NCBI GenBank assembly: GCA_963575745.1
Contig: CAUYUJ010022548.1
Location: 399,637 to 463,636 of the forward strand
Length of the DNA: 64,000 bases
Direction: 5' to 3'
DNA from: Prorocentrum cordatum
Taxonomy: Eukaryota > Sar > Dinophyceae > Prorocentrales > Prorocentraceae
The position numbers and the translations under genes are program-made. Positions 53,480-63,778 of this stretch are shown one piece after another (positions within the stretch are counted from its first letter, which is position 1; each line of letters begins with the position of its first letter). The notes below the pieces were generated by a model. The model made no database searches, was not told the origin of the DNA, and was given only the letters and a program-made list of their open reading frames with translations.

Positions 53480-55095
53480 CCTCTAAAGCTTCGCTGTAGG
53501 ACCCGCATCCCAACCAGCACCACCCCCAACAGGCTCAAAGCCAAGCAAAGGACCCCAAACAGCCTTCGTCTCGTCTGTCGGGCCAAACGGGGTACCCACA
53601 GTGGCTTTACCCAATTTATGGCCTGGGAACAGACCGCGCTTTAAACGGGACCTCTGGGTCTTATACCCCGAATGGGAGGATCCTTTGCAGTTAGATTGAA
53701 GGCCTCCCCGCGCACTCTGATGCGCCGAAGCCCCACAGCACTTACAAAAAATAATGTCATCAAGAGCTGCACCGTCCTCTGCCTGGACCGTGGCCTGGAC
53801 GATGGAATGGCCTCTAAGCACCCAGGGAACACCAGAAACCTGGAGGAAGTCCCTGGGGGCAGGATGAGGCGGAGGCGGAGGGGGAGGAAGGGCAGAACCC
53901 ATAGCCCCCATGGCCCTGGGATCCCGCTCAAAAGGCCTCACACCCGCCCCTTGGCAAGCCTCCTGGAGGTCCTGCGAAAACTCATCCTCGAATTCAATAT
54001 CCGCTGTACCGGCAATGCCGTCAGAATCAGGTTGCTCCAGGGACCCGAAGGCAGCCTGGGCACGTCCATGCCACAAAGCACAGTCTCTGACAATTCGCTT
54101 ACAACCTGAAACAAACAAGGGCCAGCGCTCAGGAATTGCCCAGAGCTTTGCCCCCTGCTTGGCAGATTTGTCTGCCATCCGGTTGCCTCGAATAAGCCAG
54201 GTATCATGATCAGTTATTGCATCAGCCTCGGACTGGTGGGCTTTCACTTTACAGACTGACGCTCGGCGACCTATGCTGGCCCACCATTCAGTCCAGTTGT
54301 GGCGCCGAGGGTTATCATAAGATAAAGCTGTGCCAGCATTTTGCGCGCACTCAACAAGACCTCGAGGGGGTCTTCGGCATTCCATTCAGAGAAGCGGCTA
54401 AGCATGCAGAGGGCGTAGTCCTCCCCGTCCCTTGCAACCTGGGCTGGGGCAAACCAAAAAGGAACTGCACCATACATTGCTGCAACGAGCTGGCCTGCGG
54501 GGTCTATGGCCACAACAGCCCACCCCGCTCGGCTGAGCCCTTCGTGGGCTGTGTTGAAAGCGGACCCGTCCACGAAGACTTTGACCGAAAACTTCCACCC
54601 AGGAACCACCCTCACGAAACGCAGCCAGTTTTCTTCGGGAGCTTCGTGGCGGGGGAAGGCGCGACTCGGCGACGGCCATAGGCAGCGGGAAAACATTTCG
54701 CCGTAATATTCGTTGAGGCCCCTGACAAAATCAACGGCCTGCATAATATGTGGCGGGCACAGCTCCCGTCTGACCAGGAGCAGCCTGGGACACTCGTAAA
54801 ATCGATGGAAGAGGGTGCCACGAGCACCACAGTAAGCGCACTGATCATGCAGAGCCTACCCATGAGAATGCAATCGAGCTTGAAACCAGTGGCTACCACC
54901 GACCAGCGACCTGATAGCCGCGCACATGTGAGCCGTCCACCCTACTGTGTGCTCCCTGGCAAGCACGGCCGAGACAGGCGCCCAATGGAGAGGCGAGATC
55001 CAAGCGCCCTCCATCCGCCGAAGGGCCGCCACATCAGAAGCCGCCAATGCCGACTCCCGAGCAAGATCCACGGCGAAAGCAGTTGAGAAAAGGTG
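53480..55095 (-). pseudogene. LINE-C: zinc finger and RNase H fragment
   Basis: Reading right to left: a helical region (55071-54856) ending at an in-frame TAG (54856-54858); CAYCGARGTLFHRFYEC (about 54795-54845), a C-x2-C-x7-H-x4-C finger typical after LINE RTs; the RNase H start VFVDGSA…AGWAVV (about 54520-54575, catalytic Asp kept); and, after a frameshift near 54360, ECAQNAGTAL, VCKVKAHQ (His at about 54236) and GNRMADKSAKQ (last Asp kept). A Gly/Pro-rich, CxxC-containing tail runs on to 53483. The RT core is missing. It belongs to a different LINE type from LINE-B, which has no RNase H here. Confidence 0.75.
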
Positions 55096-55187
55096 GAGAT
55101 CAAAATCACCGTGAAACGGGTCCCGATAGACCGAAGCACTGGGCAGTGTGGCCCCGATTCTGGCCAGAGAAAGCAGCGCCGCCTAGA

Positions 55188-55282
55188 GCAGGAGGAGGAG
55201 GAGGTGGTGGTGGTGGTGGTGGTGGGGGAGGAGGAGGAGGAGGAGGAGGAGGAGGAGGAGGAGGAGGAGGAGGAGGAGGAGC
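55188..55282. repeat. (GGA)n/(GGT)n microsatellite
   Basis: GGA, then about seven GGT, then about 25 GGA units, ending in AGCAAGCAAGCAAGCAAGCA. It truncates the 5' side of LINE-C. Confidence 0.9.
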
Positions 55283-56309
55283 AAGCAAGCAAGCAAGCAA
55301 TAACCATAGGACCCATGAAAGTGCTACATATCACGCACAGCCAAAAAGTTGGATCTAGGTGGCCTCAAATGGCAGCCTCCTCAAGGGTCACTCCCGCGGG
55401 CGGGGCACGCACAGGCCCAGCGACCGCCCAGTGAGGCGATAGCCTCTCGGGGGCCGGTGGCGCTGCCCGTCCATAGCAAGAAACCAACTCAGAGCTAGGG
55501 GACTACCCCCCTCCCCCTCCCACGCCCTCTCGGTTTGGCTCGGGGTCTAGGAACGAAAACTCGACCGGCGTCTTCTGCAACGCCTTCTAAAACATGCTGG
55601 TCAGTGCTACTTATGTGTGAGAACAGGCAGCGCTAATTATGTGTGAGAACAGGCAGCCTTACTTCCGAAACAACGCCCCTCACCTCAGAAGGACCCCCTC
55701 CCAAAACTCCGCGGGCCTGGAGCTCGAGGTATCGAACGCTACCTGAAAACGCCGCGGGCACAGGGTGCCGACTCTGGGGAATCCGATTCCCACCTCTGGC
55801 AGGTCCCGGGTATTGCATTGGCGGCGCGCGGACGGGCTCACGAGCAGGCGGCCTCACTCCTCGCACCTCAGGAACTCCCCCCCCAGGCTGCAAAGTCAGC
55901 GGATCCGCCGGCACAGCCTCCTGGTGGAAGTCGCGCGCCGGCAGCGTTGCGACGCCATGATCCGATGGAGCCGAACCAGAGCACGCCGGCGCCGTTACGA
56001 AACCCAGCTGGCGTTGCCCAGGTGGTTCAGATGCGGGGCGCGCCAGCGCCGTTACGACACCCGGCGCCGTTACGGCACTTTGCCGGCCTTTTTCCAGTGG
56101 ATCTGAAGCCGAGGGCGAAGATGCCGGAATATGCTGCAGGCCTCCAGGACCAGATGAAGACGAACCGCCTCCATGCAAAGACGATGCCACGAATTGTGAA
56201 GATAGTGCAGGCCATGCCCACTCCACGGATGACAATGCCACTGGTGTAGAGGATGCTGAGCCCAATGCCCCCGTAGCACACGATGGTGCCGTCGCCATGC
56301 ATGGCACCC
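55283..56309. other. Downstream flank of the 56.3-kb gene; possible further coding
   Basis: 55600-55660 holds two direct copies of TTATGTGTGAGAACAGGCAG. A minus frame at 55633-56308 stays open and a second (56302-56027) is hydrophobic, so a spliced downstream exon is possible. 55975-56085 has three GCGCCGTTACG words. No domain is recognised. Confidence 0.35.
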
Positions 56310-57056
56310 CTACTTCCCCTCCAGACGCGCCAAGAGCTTGGCTGCGTCTCTCTCCAAAGCTCCGCGCGGAGCTGCGCCGTATTTGCGCACGGCCTTGATG
56401 TGGGTCATATACGCGATGATCGCCTCCTCGAGCGGCTTGTGGCTGGCGTCCACGGCCAGCGTCAGGCGCATGAACTCGGGCTTCCCCTCCTTCTTGCGCG
56501 TGGGCCTCACGCGGCACGCGCGCACCTGGCTGGCAATCGAGTGCACGTCGGACGCCACCACGACCTTGTTCCAGTACTCCTCCACGGTCGTACGCACGGC
56601 CTGCGGCGTGGTCGCGTCGCCGCCGATGGCCTTGAGGATCGCCGCCCACACCTGGACGAACGGCGGGCCCATGTCCTGATCGATGCTCTCCTGCTTGCGC
56701 CGCTGTGCCTCCGCGTGGTACGCCTGCCCAGCGCGCTGGGCCGCCACGACGACCGAGGCCTCGGCCGGCACCAACCACGTGAGGAAGACGACTCCGCAGA
56801 CATCCCGGAGCTCCGCGGCGTTGCTCAGCGAGAGGCGCGTGAGGATTGCCACGAGCGCCTTCAGCAGCGCCTTCTCGCCTTTCCCGCCCGCCTCCCGCTC
56901 CGCGTCCGCCACGATGCTCCGCGCGCGCTTGGCCGACGGCTCCTCCTGGTCGCCCACCACGCCTGGCAGCATCCACGCCGGTGCTTGGTCCATGCCGGGA
57001 GCGCACCTGCGGTCAAGGTACCAGGTGAGTGCGTAAATGTGCCTGCAGATCTGCAA
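56310..57056 (-). CDS. Unrecognised protein, ~227-248 residues
   Basis: An uninterrupted frame with a balanced, non-repetitive composition, unlike the low-complexity frames elsewhere, and a GC-biased third position. It ends at TAG (56310-56312). Two starts are possible: ATG at 57056, or ATG at 56993 just after an acceptor-like TTGACCGCAG|GTG, which would make the first part intron. The protein looks mainly alpha-helical: an Ala/Leu/Val-rich helix region (residues about 70-120 of the longer form), a PPFVQVWAAIL segment, a basic RVRPTRKKEGKPEF stretch and an amphipathic C-terminus. No signal peptide, membrane segment or catalytic motif is evident. I do not recognise the family. It lies between two LINE fragments, so a role as part of another retroelement (for example a gag-like protein) is possible. 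Confidence 0.5.
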   Translation of the reverse strand: MQICRHIYALTWYLDRRCAPGMDQAPAWMLPGVVGDQEEPSAKRARSIVADAEREAGGKGEKALLKALVAILTRLSLSNAAELRDVCGVVFLTWLVPAEASVVVAAQRAGQAYHAEAQRRKQESIDQDMGPPFVQVWAAILKAIGGDATTPQAVRTTVEEYWNKVVVASDVHSIASQVRACRVRPTRKKEGKPEFMRLTLAVDASHKPLEEAIIAYMTHIKAVRKYGAAPRGALERDAAKLLARLEGK

Positions 57057-57547
57057 AAACGCCTGCGGAGTACGGACAGACAGGACAAGATCAACTCGCT
57101 GGAATCCTGGGCTCCTCCAGATTTCGAGTGGTATCCACTGGGCAGTACCCCCGAGCTACACTGGCCGCAAGATGTCGACGTGCCGTGGATTCGAAGGCAA
57201 AGACACTCCCACAGACGCAGCATTGATTTGATACACATAAAACGTGGGCTAGAGATTGAAACCCATGGTGGGCAATAAGGTGCGTGTGCAGCGCTCGTCG
57301 GTCCTGGAGGCAACTACCACATATCCGTAACTGCTTCGCCCCCTGCCGCCGGCCCCCTCTCTCGGAGAATGGGCCATGGAAGAGCTAAGTCATGAGGCCT
57401 TGGCGCTGTCGTGAAGCAGTATCGAAACTTCATGCGAAGCCGATTCGCAATCAGCAAAACCAACTGATCACAAGAGGGGTTACCACACCTGGCGATTGGT
57501 AAGACGTGTATGGTTTACGGGCTTGGTTACCACACCTTGCGATTAAA
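57057..57547. other. Upstream flank; nothing recognised
   Basis: Unique sequence. Two direct copies of GGTTACCACACCT(G/T)GCGATT (57478 and 57524) precede the 73-bp array. Confidence 0.4.
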
Positions 57548-58050
57548 GGGCCGATGCCAAATCCCCTGTGTTTTTGGACCCTGACCCCACGGATCTGCAT
57601 AAGGGGTGGCGCCGAATTTCAGAAATGTGGTAAATCCCCTGTGTTTTTGGACCCTGACCCCGCGGATCTGCGTGAGGGGTGGCACCGAATTTCAGAAATG
57701 TGGCAAATCCCCTTTGTTTTTGGACCCTGACCCCGCGGATCTGCGTGAGGGGTGGCACCGAATTTCAGAAATGTGGCAAATCCCTTGTGTTTTTGGACCC
57801 TGACCCCGCGGATCTGCGTGAGGGGTGGCACCGAATTTCAGAAATGTGGCAAATCCCCTGTGTTTTTGGACCCTGACCCCGCGGATCTGCGTGAGGGGTG
57901 GCACCGAATTTCAGAAATGTGGCAAATCCCCTGTGTTTTTGGACCCTGACCCCGCGGATCTGCGTGAGGGGTGGCACCGAATTTCAGAAATGTGGCAAAT
58001 CCCATGTGTTTTTGGACCCTGACCCCGCGGATCTGCGTGAGGGGTGTAGA
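57548..58050 (+). repeat. 73-bp tandem array, seven copies
   Basis: Unit: AAATCCCCTGTGTTTTTGG, ACCCTGACCCCGCGGATCTG, CGTGAGGGGTGGCACCGAAT, TTCAGAAATGTGGC, period 73 bp. The first unit is most diverged and the last breaks at GGGGTGTAGA. Inner units differ at one or two positions, consistent with recent homogenisation. 73 is not a multiple of three, so each frame yields short 65-codon peptides with regular stops. There are no unique spacers, so it is not a CRISPR. Confidence 0.95.
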
Positions 58051-58222
58051 TTTCGAGCCCCCCCAGCAATTCAGACAACGCGCCCAGGAGACGCTAAAAA
58101 ATCTGGTTTGGGCCTCCCCCCCTCGCGCGGTCAATCAACTAGTTACAGTAACCAGCAAGAAGCAGAACTGTAACACTGGAAACTACAGGCTACAACTGGT
58201 ACAGGAAACTGCGAACCCGCGC

Positions 58223-59475
58223 CTACAGCCTGGTGGCCCCACAAGGGGGCCGGCGGACTTCCCCAGACTCCAGCACGAGCGTGCACACGAAAAGCGCCTC
58301 CTCCCCCCCATCCTCGATGACTTCCACAGGCCCCGGAGACGACGCTCGGGTGGAGGGTGGAGGAATGGCCACCGATAGTGCGTGAGAGCGTAATTGACGA
58401 ACGTCAACCCTGCAAAACGCCTCCTGGAACTCAGGCTCCGAGAATACTAACCAATAGCGTTCCTGCAATCTTTCCAAGAACTCTGCCCCCTCATCCAAAC
58501 AGCTGAGACTCGCAATGTCGTCCCGCACCCTTCTTCCGCATGGAGAAAGAGACGATGACAACCTTCCGCTGTGGAACACCTTGGGGGGGCAATCGTGGAA
58601 AGTGCCAAACAAGACTGCGATTTCTTGCCCATGGGCGCCAGGTCGCAAAGCCAGTTCTTGCCAGAATCTGAGGCGCGAATGCGCGCTTCGACGTCAAGTG
58701 GCGCAAGCCTCCACCATTTCAGTACCTCTGAGGATCTCACGGATCGTGGGTGGGGCCCCTCCCAACAACACGCCCTACCGAGCATGGCACGACGGGCATA
58801 ACCGGCGACGACGCTGGACAGCCGCTGGAGTTCCCTGTCCGTTGGTAAGAAGCACTCAATCCCCGTAGGCGCCACGTTATAGAGTTTACAGATAACCAGA
58901 CATCGACGCAGTCTGTGCGGAACGCTGCGTAAAACCCAACAACCACCCATGGAATGCCAAGAAGAGCGAAGAGCCTGGATACGTGCTGCAAGCTCGGGGC
59001 CATAACGCTCAGGTACACTCCCCATTATAACCCCCAAGCTGCGAATTGTACGAGCAGGACGTCCAGGGAATACAAGCGCACCCCCTTTCAAATCCCAGAA
59101 CATCCCTCCCGCTCCCCGCCAGTGCACATGCAGTAAAGTATCTTGCGTGGTAAGATTCTGGCAGTACCCTACCAGCGCAAGGACATCGTCTAAGTCGGCA
59201 TTTGAACGCATACTACACTCCACCAGCTTCGCACAAGAGAAATAACGAGGCACCACCAACTTCTTGGTGAGATCATCCGCGTACTTCGTGAGGGAGCAAT
59301 CGACCTTTTCTGGAGAGAAGGGCAATCGTACATTGAGCACCTCGGGGGCCGGGTCCCAGCTCCTCTGCGCCTCTGTCCAAAGCTCTACCGGACTCAGGAA
59401 CGATCGCACGAACGAGTTGACAGCGAACCCGTCCCCCCCCCCCCCATCAAGCCGCCGCACTGTGGAGAAAGACAC
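58223..59475 (-). pseudogene. LINE-D: reverse transcriptase C-terminal half
   Basis: The frame 59475-58447 (342 codons) has TKYADDLTKK (RT motif C, YADD intact, about 59270-59285), then thumb-like sequence including SLGVIMG, PHRLRRCLVICKLY and YARRAMLGRAC. Near 58550-58500 the coherent sequence shifts to another frame (58648-58223) with EFLERLQERYWLVFSEPEFQ. The fingers and palm upstream are missing, replaced after 59475 by unrelated sequence. Probably a LINE of the dinoflagellate RT clades; it is truncated at both ends. Confidence 0.65.
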
Positions 59476-59779
59476 ACATCCCCGTCATGGGCCCCGACCC
59501 GGATAGACGCATACTGGAGACGCTGGAAACCGAAGCCTGTCTCGTGCTCCCGAAACAGGGACCGCACAGCACCGCAGAGAGGAGGAGGGCGCGCGAGCGG
59601 GGGGCGTTCCCCTGCGCCCCGCAGCCCTCGCGTGGAGCCCCACTGCCCCCCCGCAGGGCCCAGGGCCAGGGCCCGTCTCCTGTCAAGCTGGTCGGGAATC
59701 CTTTCGAAAAATACAACTCAAACGCACGCCAAACTTGGCATCGATCGGACGTGCGCAAGTGGCCGTGTCTCGGGGTGGC

Positions 59780-59850
59780 ATTTCGAGGCACCTCGCAACG
59801 GCGGCACAGATGTAACGCCTGGGGCGGGCCTGTGCCGCCGTTCATGTTGC
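59780..59850. other. Hairpin with perfect 13-bp arms
   Basis: AACGGCGGCACAG and CTGTGCCGCCGTT flank a short G+C-rich loop, and further imperfect pairing extends outward. Just downstream, 59860-59879 is a second dyad (CTGCATGTGAATTCATGCAG). Confidence 0.7.
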
Positions 59851-60007
59851 GATGTCCGACTGCATGTGAATTCATGCAGGCATCTCGGGCACCTCCCTTC
59901 GGGTTGTGTCGCCCAGGTGTTCTGTCCAGGCACAAAAAAAGAGACTATAGTTGTTTATTCAATAAATTTTGCCGATCGGCGCGGGCCCTCGCCCCCCCCC
60001 CCCAAGG

Positions 60008-60176
60008 AGCAGATCTCTTGGCTGTTTTCTGGTGCCTGTTTCGAGCAGGTGGAGCGTCCCCCATAGGACGCGCGGTTCCAAACAATCGCACTAAGCAGAG
60101 GTCCGGAGCCGGACCCCCCCCCCTCCCCCCTCCTTCCGCCAAGTGCCGAAACGCCGCATCAAAAAACCGTCCACTT
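60008..60176 (+). repeat. Dispersed ~175-bp repeat, copy 2
   Basis: Partner of 18187-18365: same start, GCCTGTTTCGAGCAGGTGGAG, AAGCAGAGGTCCGGAGCC, C-run, TTCCGCCAA and GAAACGCCG. Confidence 0.7.
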
Positions 60177-60698
60177 GTTTCTATCCACGAGGGCCCGCGA
60201 GGAGCACTTTTAGGCCATCTTGCGAAGCAGGCGCGCGCGCGAAGCCGAAGCGTGCACGGGGGAACCGACGTCCGAGCGGCGGCGAGTCGAGGCGCTCCCG
60301 GAGGCATCCCGCGCTCAGCCAGGCAGGCCAGGAAGCCGCCGCGCGACTTACAAGTAGGGAGGCGCGTCCCGCCGGGGGCGCGGGCACCGACGGGGCTCCT
60401 TGCGCGTCGCGCCCCCGGGCCTGGGCGCGGGGGGGCCGCCTCTCTCTCACCACCCACCAAAGCACCCCAACCCAACCCGAAGGCTCAGATTTACCCTCGA
60501 TTTCTGGTGGGGGGGGGTCCGGGAACATTTAAAAAACACATGTGGAGCCCATACCCCCCCCAACCCGAAATTCGGGTCTTCGGGTTGGGCTGGGGTAGTC
60601 TGGTAGGTAGTCTCTCTCTCTCTCTTTTCCGGGCGGCGGCGTGGCATGGAGCGGCGCGCTCGACGGGCCTGCGAGCGCCCGCAAACTTCAAGGCGTAC

Positions 60699-61085
60699 GT
60701 CGGGCCTGTCCCTTTACAGGAGGAGTACTCGAGGATAGTCAACAAACATGTGATACCGGAGAAAAAACCCAATCATGGGGCTACAGGGCGATACGGCTGT
60801 AGAGCTAATGAGCTATAGGGCTATAGAGTTGTAGGGCTATAGGGCTATGGGCCTTTGGGCTATAAGGCTTAGGGCACCCCGGGGCACCCCCGGGCACCTG
60901 GGCACCCGGGCGTGCACCGAAAATCGGCGGCAAACCCCTAACCGTATGAATCCGCTAGGACCCCTACAGAGGCAAGCTCTGATTGGGGAATTATGGGGAC
61001 GATGTTTGGCTATTCTTGATGTGTTTGAATATTTAGTTGGTATTTCTTCCGTCCAAGATCCGCCCGTATGGGGGACATGCCCGAC
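60699..61085 (+). mobile_element. Family 1 element with internal insertion
   Basis: The left end GTCGGGCCTGTCCCTTTAC (60699) and right end CCCGTATGGGGGACATGCCC, then GAC at 61085, are 387 bp apart instead of ~150. The extra middle includes a GGGCTATA repeat (60775-60860) and GGGCACCC repeats (60870-60910). A diverged left end may also be at 60955, so two nested copies are possible. Confidence 0.5.
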
Positions 61086-61123
61086 CTAATTCTGGGCCTC
61101 CTGGACGGGGTCGGAGCAAGTGG

Positions 61124-61306
61124 GGTCGGAGGATCGCTCCGCATCGCCGATGAATCGGCGACGCGGCTCGATGTGGAGCCCGATTTTCTCCACGCCGGCG
61201 TCGCCGATGCACCGCCGACGTCGCCGATGCATCGCCGATGCATCGCCGACGCATCGTCGATGCATCGGCGATGCGGCGCGATCCTCCGACCCCATCTGCT
61301 CCTCCT
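61124..61306. repeat. 183-bp hairpin of GCATCGCCGATG repeats
   Basis: GGGGTCGGAGGATCGC at the left is mirrored by GCGATCCTCCGACCCC at the right. The interior is built of TCGGCGATGCATCGCCGA-type words, each self-complementary. The same ATCGGCGATGCATCGCCGAT word occurs in block A at 37775-37795. Confidence 0.8.
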
Positions 61307-61397
61307 CCGTTGGGGAGGCCTCTTAAAGCCGGACGCCTGCGTCGCCAAGGAGGCCGAGCTGGAGCGCCCGCGGCCCAACGCTGGGTGCTGGTTTCAA

Positions 61398-61551
61398 GTC
61401 GGGCCTGTCCCCCTACAGGAGGAAGATCCAAAAATTGTAGAAACAAATATTCGGGAACGATTTTTCAATTTGTTCTTGACTATGTTTCAGAGTAGTTTTG
61501 AATCTCTTGCATTTGTCTTATACAATCCGCCTGTAGGAGCACATGCCGTTC
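61398..61551 (+). mobile_element. Short inverted-repeat element, family 1
   Basis: Begins GTCGGGCCTGTCCCCCTAC and ends GTAGGAGCACATGCC with a degenerate last 6 bp, then CTAA. AT-rich interior. Confidence 0.8.
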
Positions 61552-61639
61552 CTAATCCTAGAAATGAGCGCCATAGTCAGGAGTGCCAGCGGTTGGTAAA
61601 CACGAGAACAGCTTCATCGCTACGCTGCGATCTCAAGCT

Positions 61640-63460
61640 ACACACGTTAGAACATATCATAACATGTCGCAATATACCATAAGTGATCATAACACGACGT
61701 GCGAACACAACGCATATCATCATCTAGCACTGTATGCCATACTATGCCATACTATGCCATAGCAGAGCGCGAGATACCAACATCTAGTCTAGCAGAAAAT
61801 CGCAGTCACCACCACCATACCATGGTATGTCATACCACAGTATGGCAGCACAGGGCATAACACAGCATTGCATAACGACGCATGCAATGACAGAGTGGAA
61901 CATGCATACCACATCATTACATTACACATCATCACATAATACAGCACATCAGACCATGACATAACACAACATTTCAGTTTAATACATAACATACCATGCC
62001 ATGCCAGTGTATACCATGACACAGCATCACATAACCGAGCATTCCATCACATATCATGACAGAGCGCGGCATCGCATATTATAAAGTAGCAGGGCATAAC
62101 GTAGCCTAATACCAGAACGTAAATGGGCACTACATTGCATAGCATGACAGGCCCGACAATCTCAGAGTACAGCATAACAGTGCATGCAATGACAGAGCGG
62201 AACATACAACAGCATACCATGTCAGAACGGAGTACGACCGAGCATATCTTGAACTCGCACAGCATATTGTGACCATAGCAGAACGTGACACAGCATCACA
62301 GCACCGAGCATTCCAACCAAATGCAAATGATACCATTACAGCGCGCGGCGCAGCACATCATGGAACAATTGAGCATAACATGGCAGACAATGGCATATCA
62401 AAACATGCCATGACGAATCAGAGCATGACATCACACACCATCGAGCACAACGTAACATAACAACGCATACCGTGACATAGCGGATCATAGAAGAGCACAT
62501 CATACAAATTTTTGATTTAACATAGCAGGAGTGGTTTAGTTGTGCGACCATTTCGACGACACACGTATTATGATATCATTGGCTTTTAGTTCATCGTAGA
62601 GGAATGGCATGACAGTGCAGAACATTGTATCAAAGTATATACAGAACACAGCGGAATCATCACAACAACATAGAATGGTCACATTATTGATGCCACTACG
62701 CCAACGAATTTGCTATGACATCATAGACGGTATTATCATTGACGAGACATGTAGCATCAGAGCAAAGCATCGTGTATTTGAAGCAGCGAACCACTGCGTA
62801 AAATGACCCCTTGAACAGAGCATGGCATAACAAGACTTGCCATACCATAGCCTGGCATCACATATCACGTCATAACGTGGTGACACAGAGCAATTCATAG
62901 CAGAGTGTACCGAGTCTTATTATGAAAGGGGTGACCGTATCAGGCAGCGCATGGTTGATCGAAAGAAACAGCACAGCTTAAAAACTTCGTCATAGCATGA
63001 TCATGATGAAACGCGACGTGCGCGCCGAGGTCAAGCTGCCCATAGGAATCAACAGAGTCAGCAGCGTCTGATTTGACGACATATCGAACGTGAGGGTTGT
63101 CACGACGTCATGCTGGCCCTCCGAGAAGACCGACGGCCACAACAGAGCGTCACATAATAGCGCATCATCGCATGGACACACAGTTAAATACTGTTGAAGC
63201 AGCAGCGACATTTTTGAAGAGGAATGCCACCACAATCAAACGTACCGCAACATAGCAGCGCATACCATAAGATGCTATAAGGGATTGAGCATACCGTTGA
63301 CAGCACCACTGAGCAGCGCATAGTATAACATAAGCGGACACAGCCTATCGTCTCGTGGCGCCACAGAGCAGAGCATACCAGAACATATCACAACATATTG
63401 TGATGCATGCGCGCGCAACAGAGCACAGTTTAGCAAAAAGGGTGAACCTGAGTGAAGAGG
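61640..63460. repeat. Compositionally distinct CATA/ACAGC word-rich region
   Basis: About 1.8 kb in which CATA, ACATAACA, CATGCCAT, CATACCA and GACAGAGC words recur densely on one strand with no fixed period. It is much AT-richer than the rest of the window. Frames are short (up to 81 codons). 62985-63120 is one copy of a direct repeat completed at 63533-63655. Confidence 0.7.
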
Positions 63461-63464
63461 AACA

Positions 63465-63509
<45 letters not shown>

Positions 63510-63655
63510 ATTACACACTGTCATATAATCAATCGCGACGTGCGCGCCGAGGCCAGGTTGGCCACAGGAACCAACAGTCGTAGCAACGACAGGTCGGACG
63601 ACGCATCTGACGTGACAGGCGTCACGACGTCACGCTTGCCCTTCGGGAACATATC
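62985..63655 (+). repeat. ~125-bp direct repeat pair
   Basis: 62985-63120 and 63533-63655 share GCGACGTGCGCGCCGAGG, GGAA(T/C)CAACAG, GTCACGACGTCA and a closing CC(T/C)TC(C/G)G. They are GC-rich islands within the CATA-rich region. Confidence 0.7.
63466..63509. repeat. (ATC)n microsatellite
   Basis: About 14 perfect ATC units. Confidence 0.95.
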
Positions 63656-63689
63656 AGGACAGAATGGAGAATAGCAGAACGCAACATTA

Positions 63690-63778
63690 CAGAATCTCTG
63701 AGAATCTCTGAGAATCTCTGAGAAACTCTGAGAATCTCTGAGAATCTCTGAGAATCTCTGAGAATGTTTCAGAATCTG
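63690..63778. repeat. 10-bp repeat (GAGAATCTCT)n
   Basis: Seven to eight units of GAGAATCTCT, itself nearly palindromic, with one AAC variant. 63779-64000 contains nothing further. Confidence 0.9.

Larger units (their letters stand above)
59735..60284 (+). mobile_element. Possible interrupted family 2 element
   Basis: 59736-59760 (TTGGCATCGATCGGACGTGC) matches the family 2 left end and 60186-60284 (GCGAGGAGCAC … CGACGTCCGAGCGGCGG) the right two-thirds. Between them lie a hairpin (59780-59850) and the 60008-60176 repeat, so later insertions may have split one copy. Confidence 0.4.

Noticed and set aside
57548-58050. Possible CRISPR array
   Set aside because: The 73-bp units abut directly with no unique spacers, no cas genes are present, and the context is eukaryotic.
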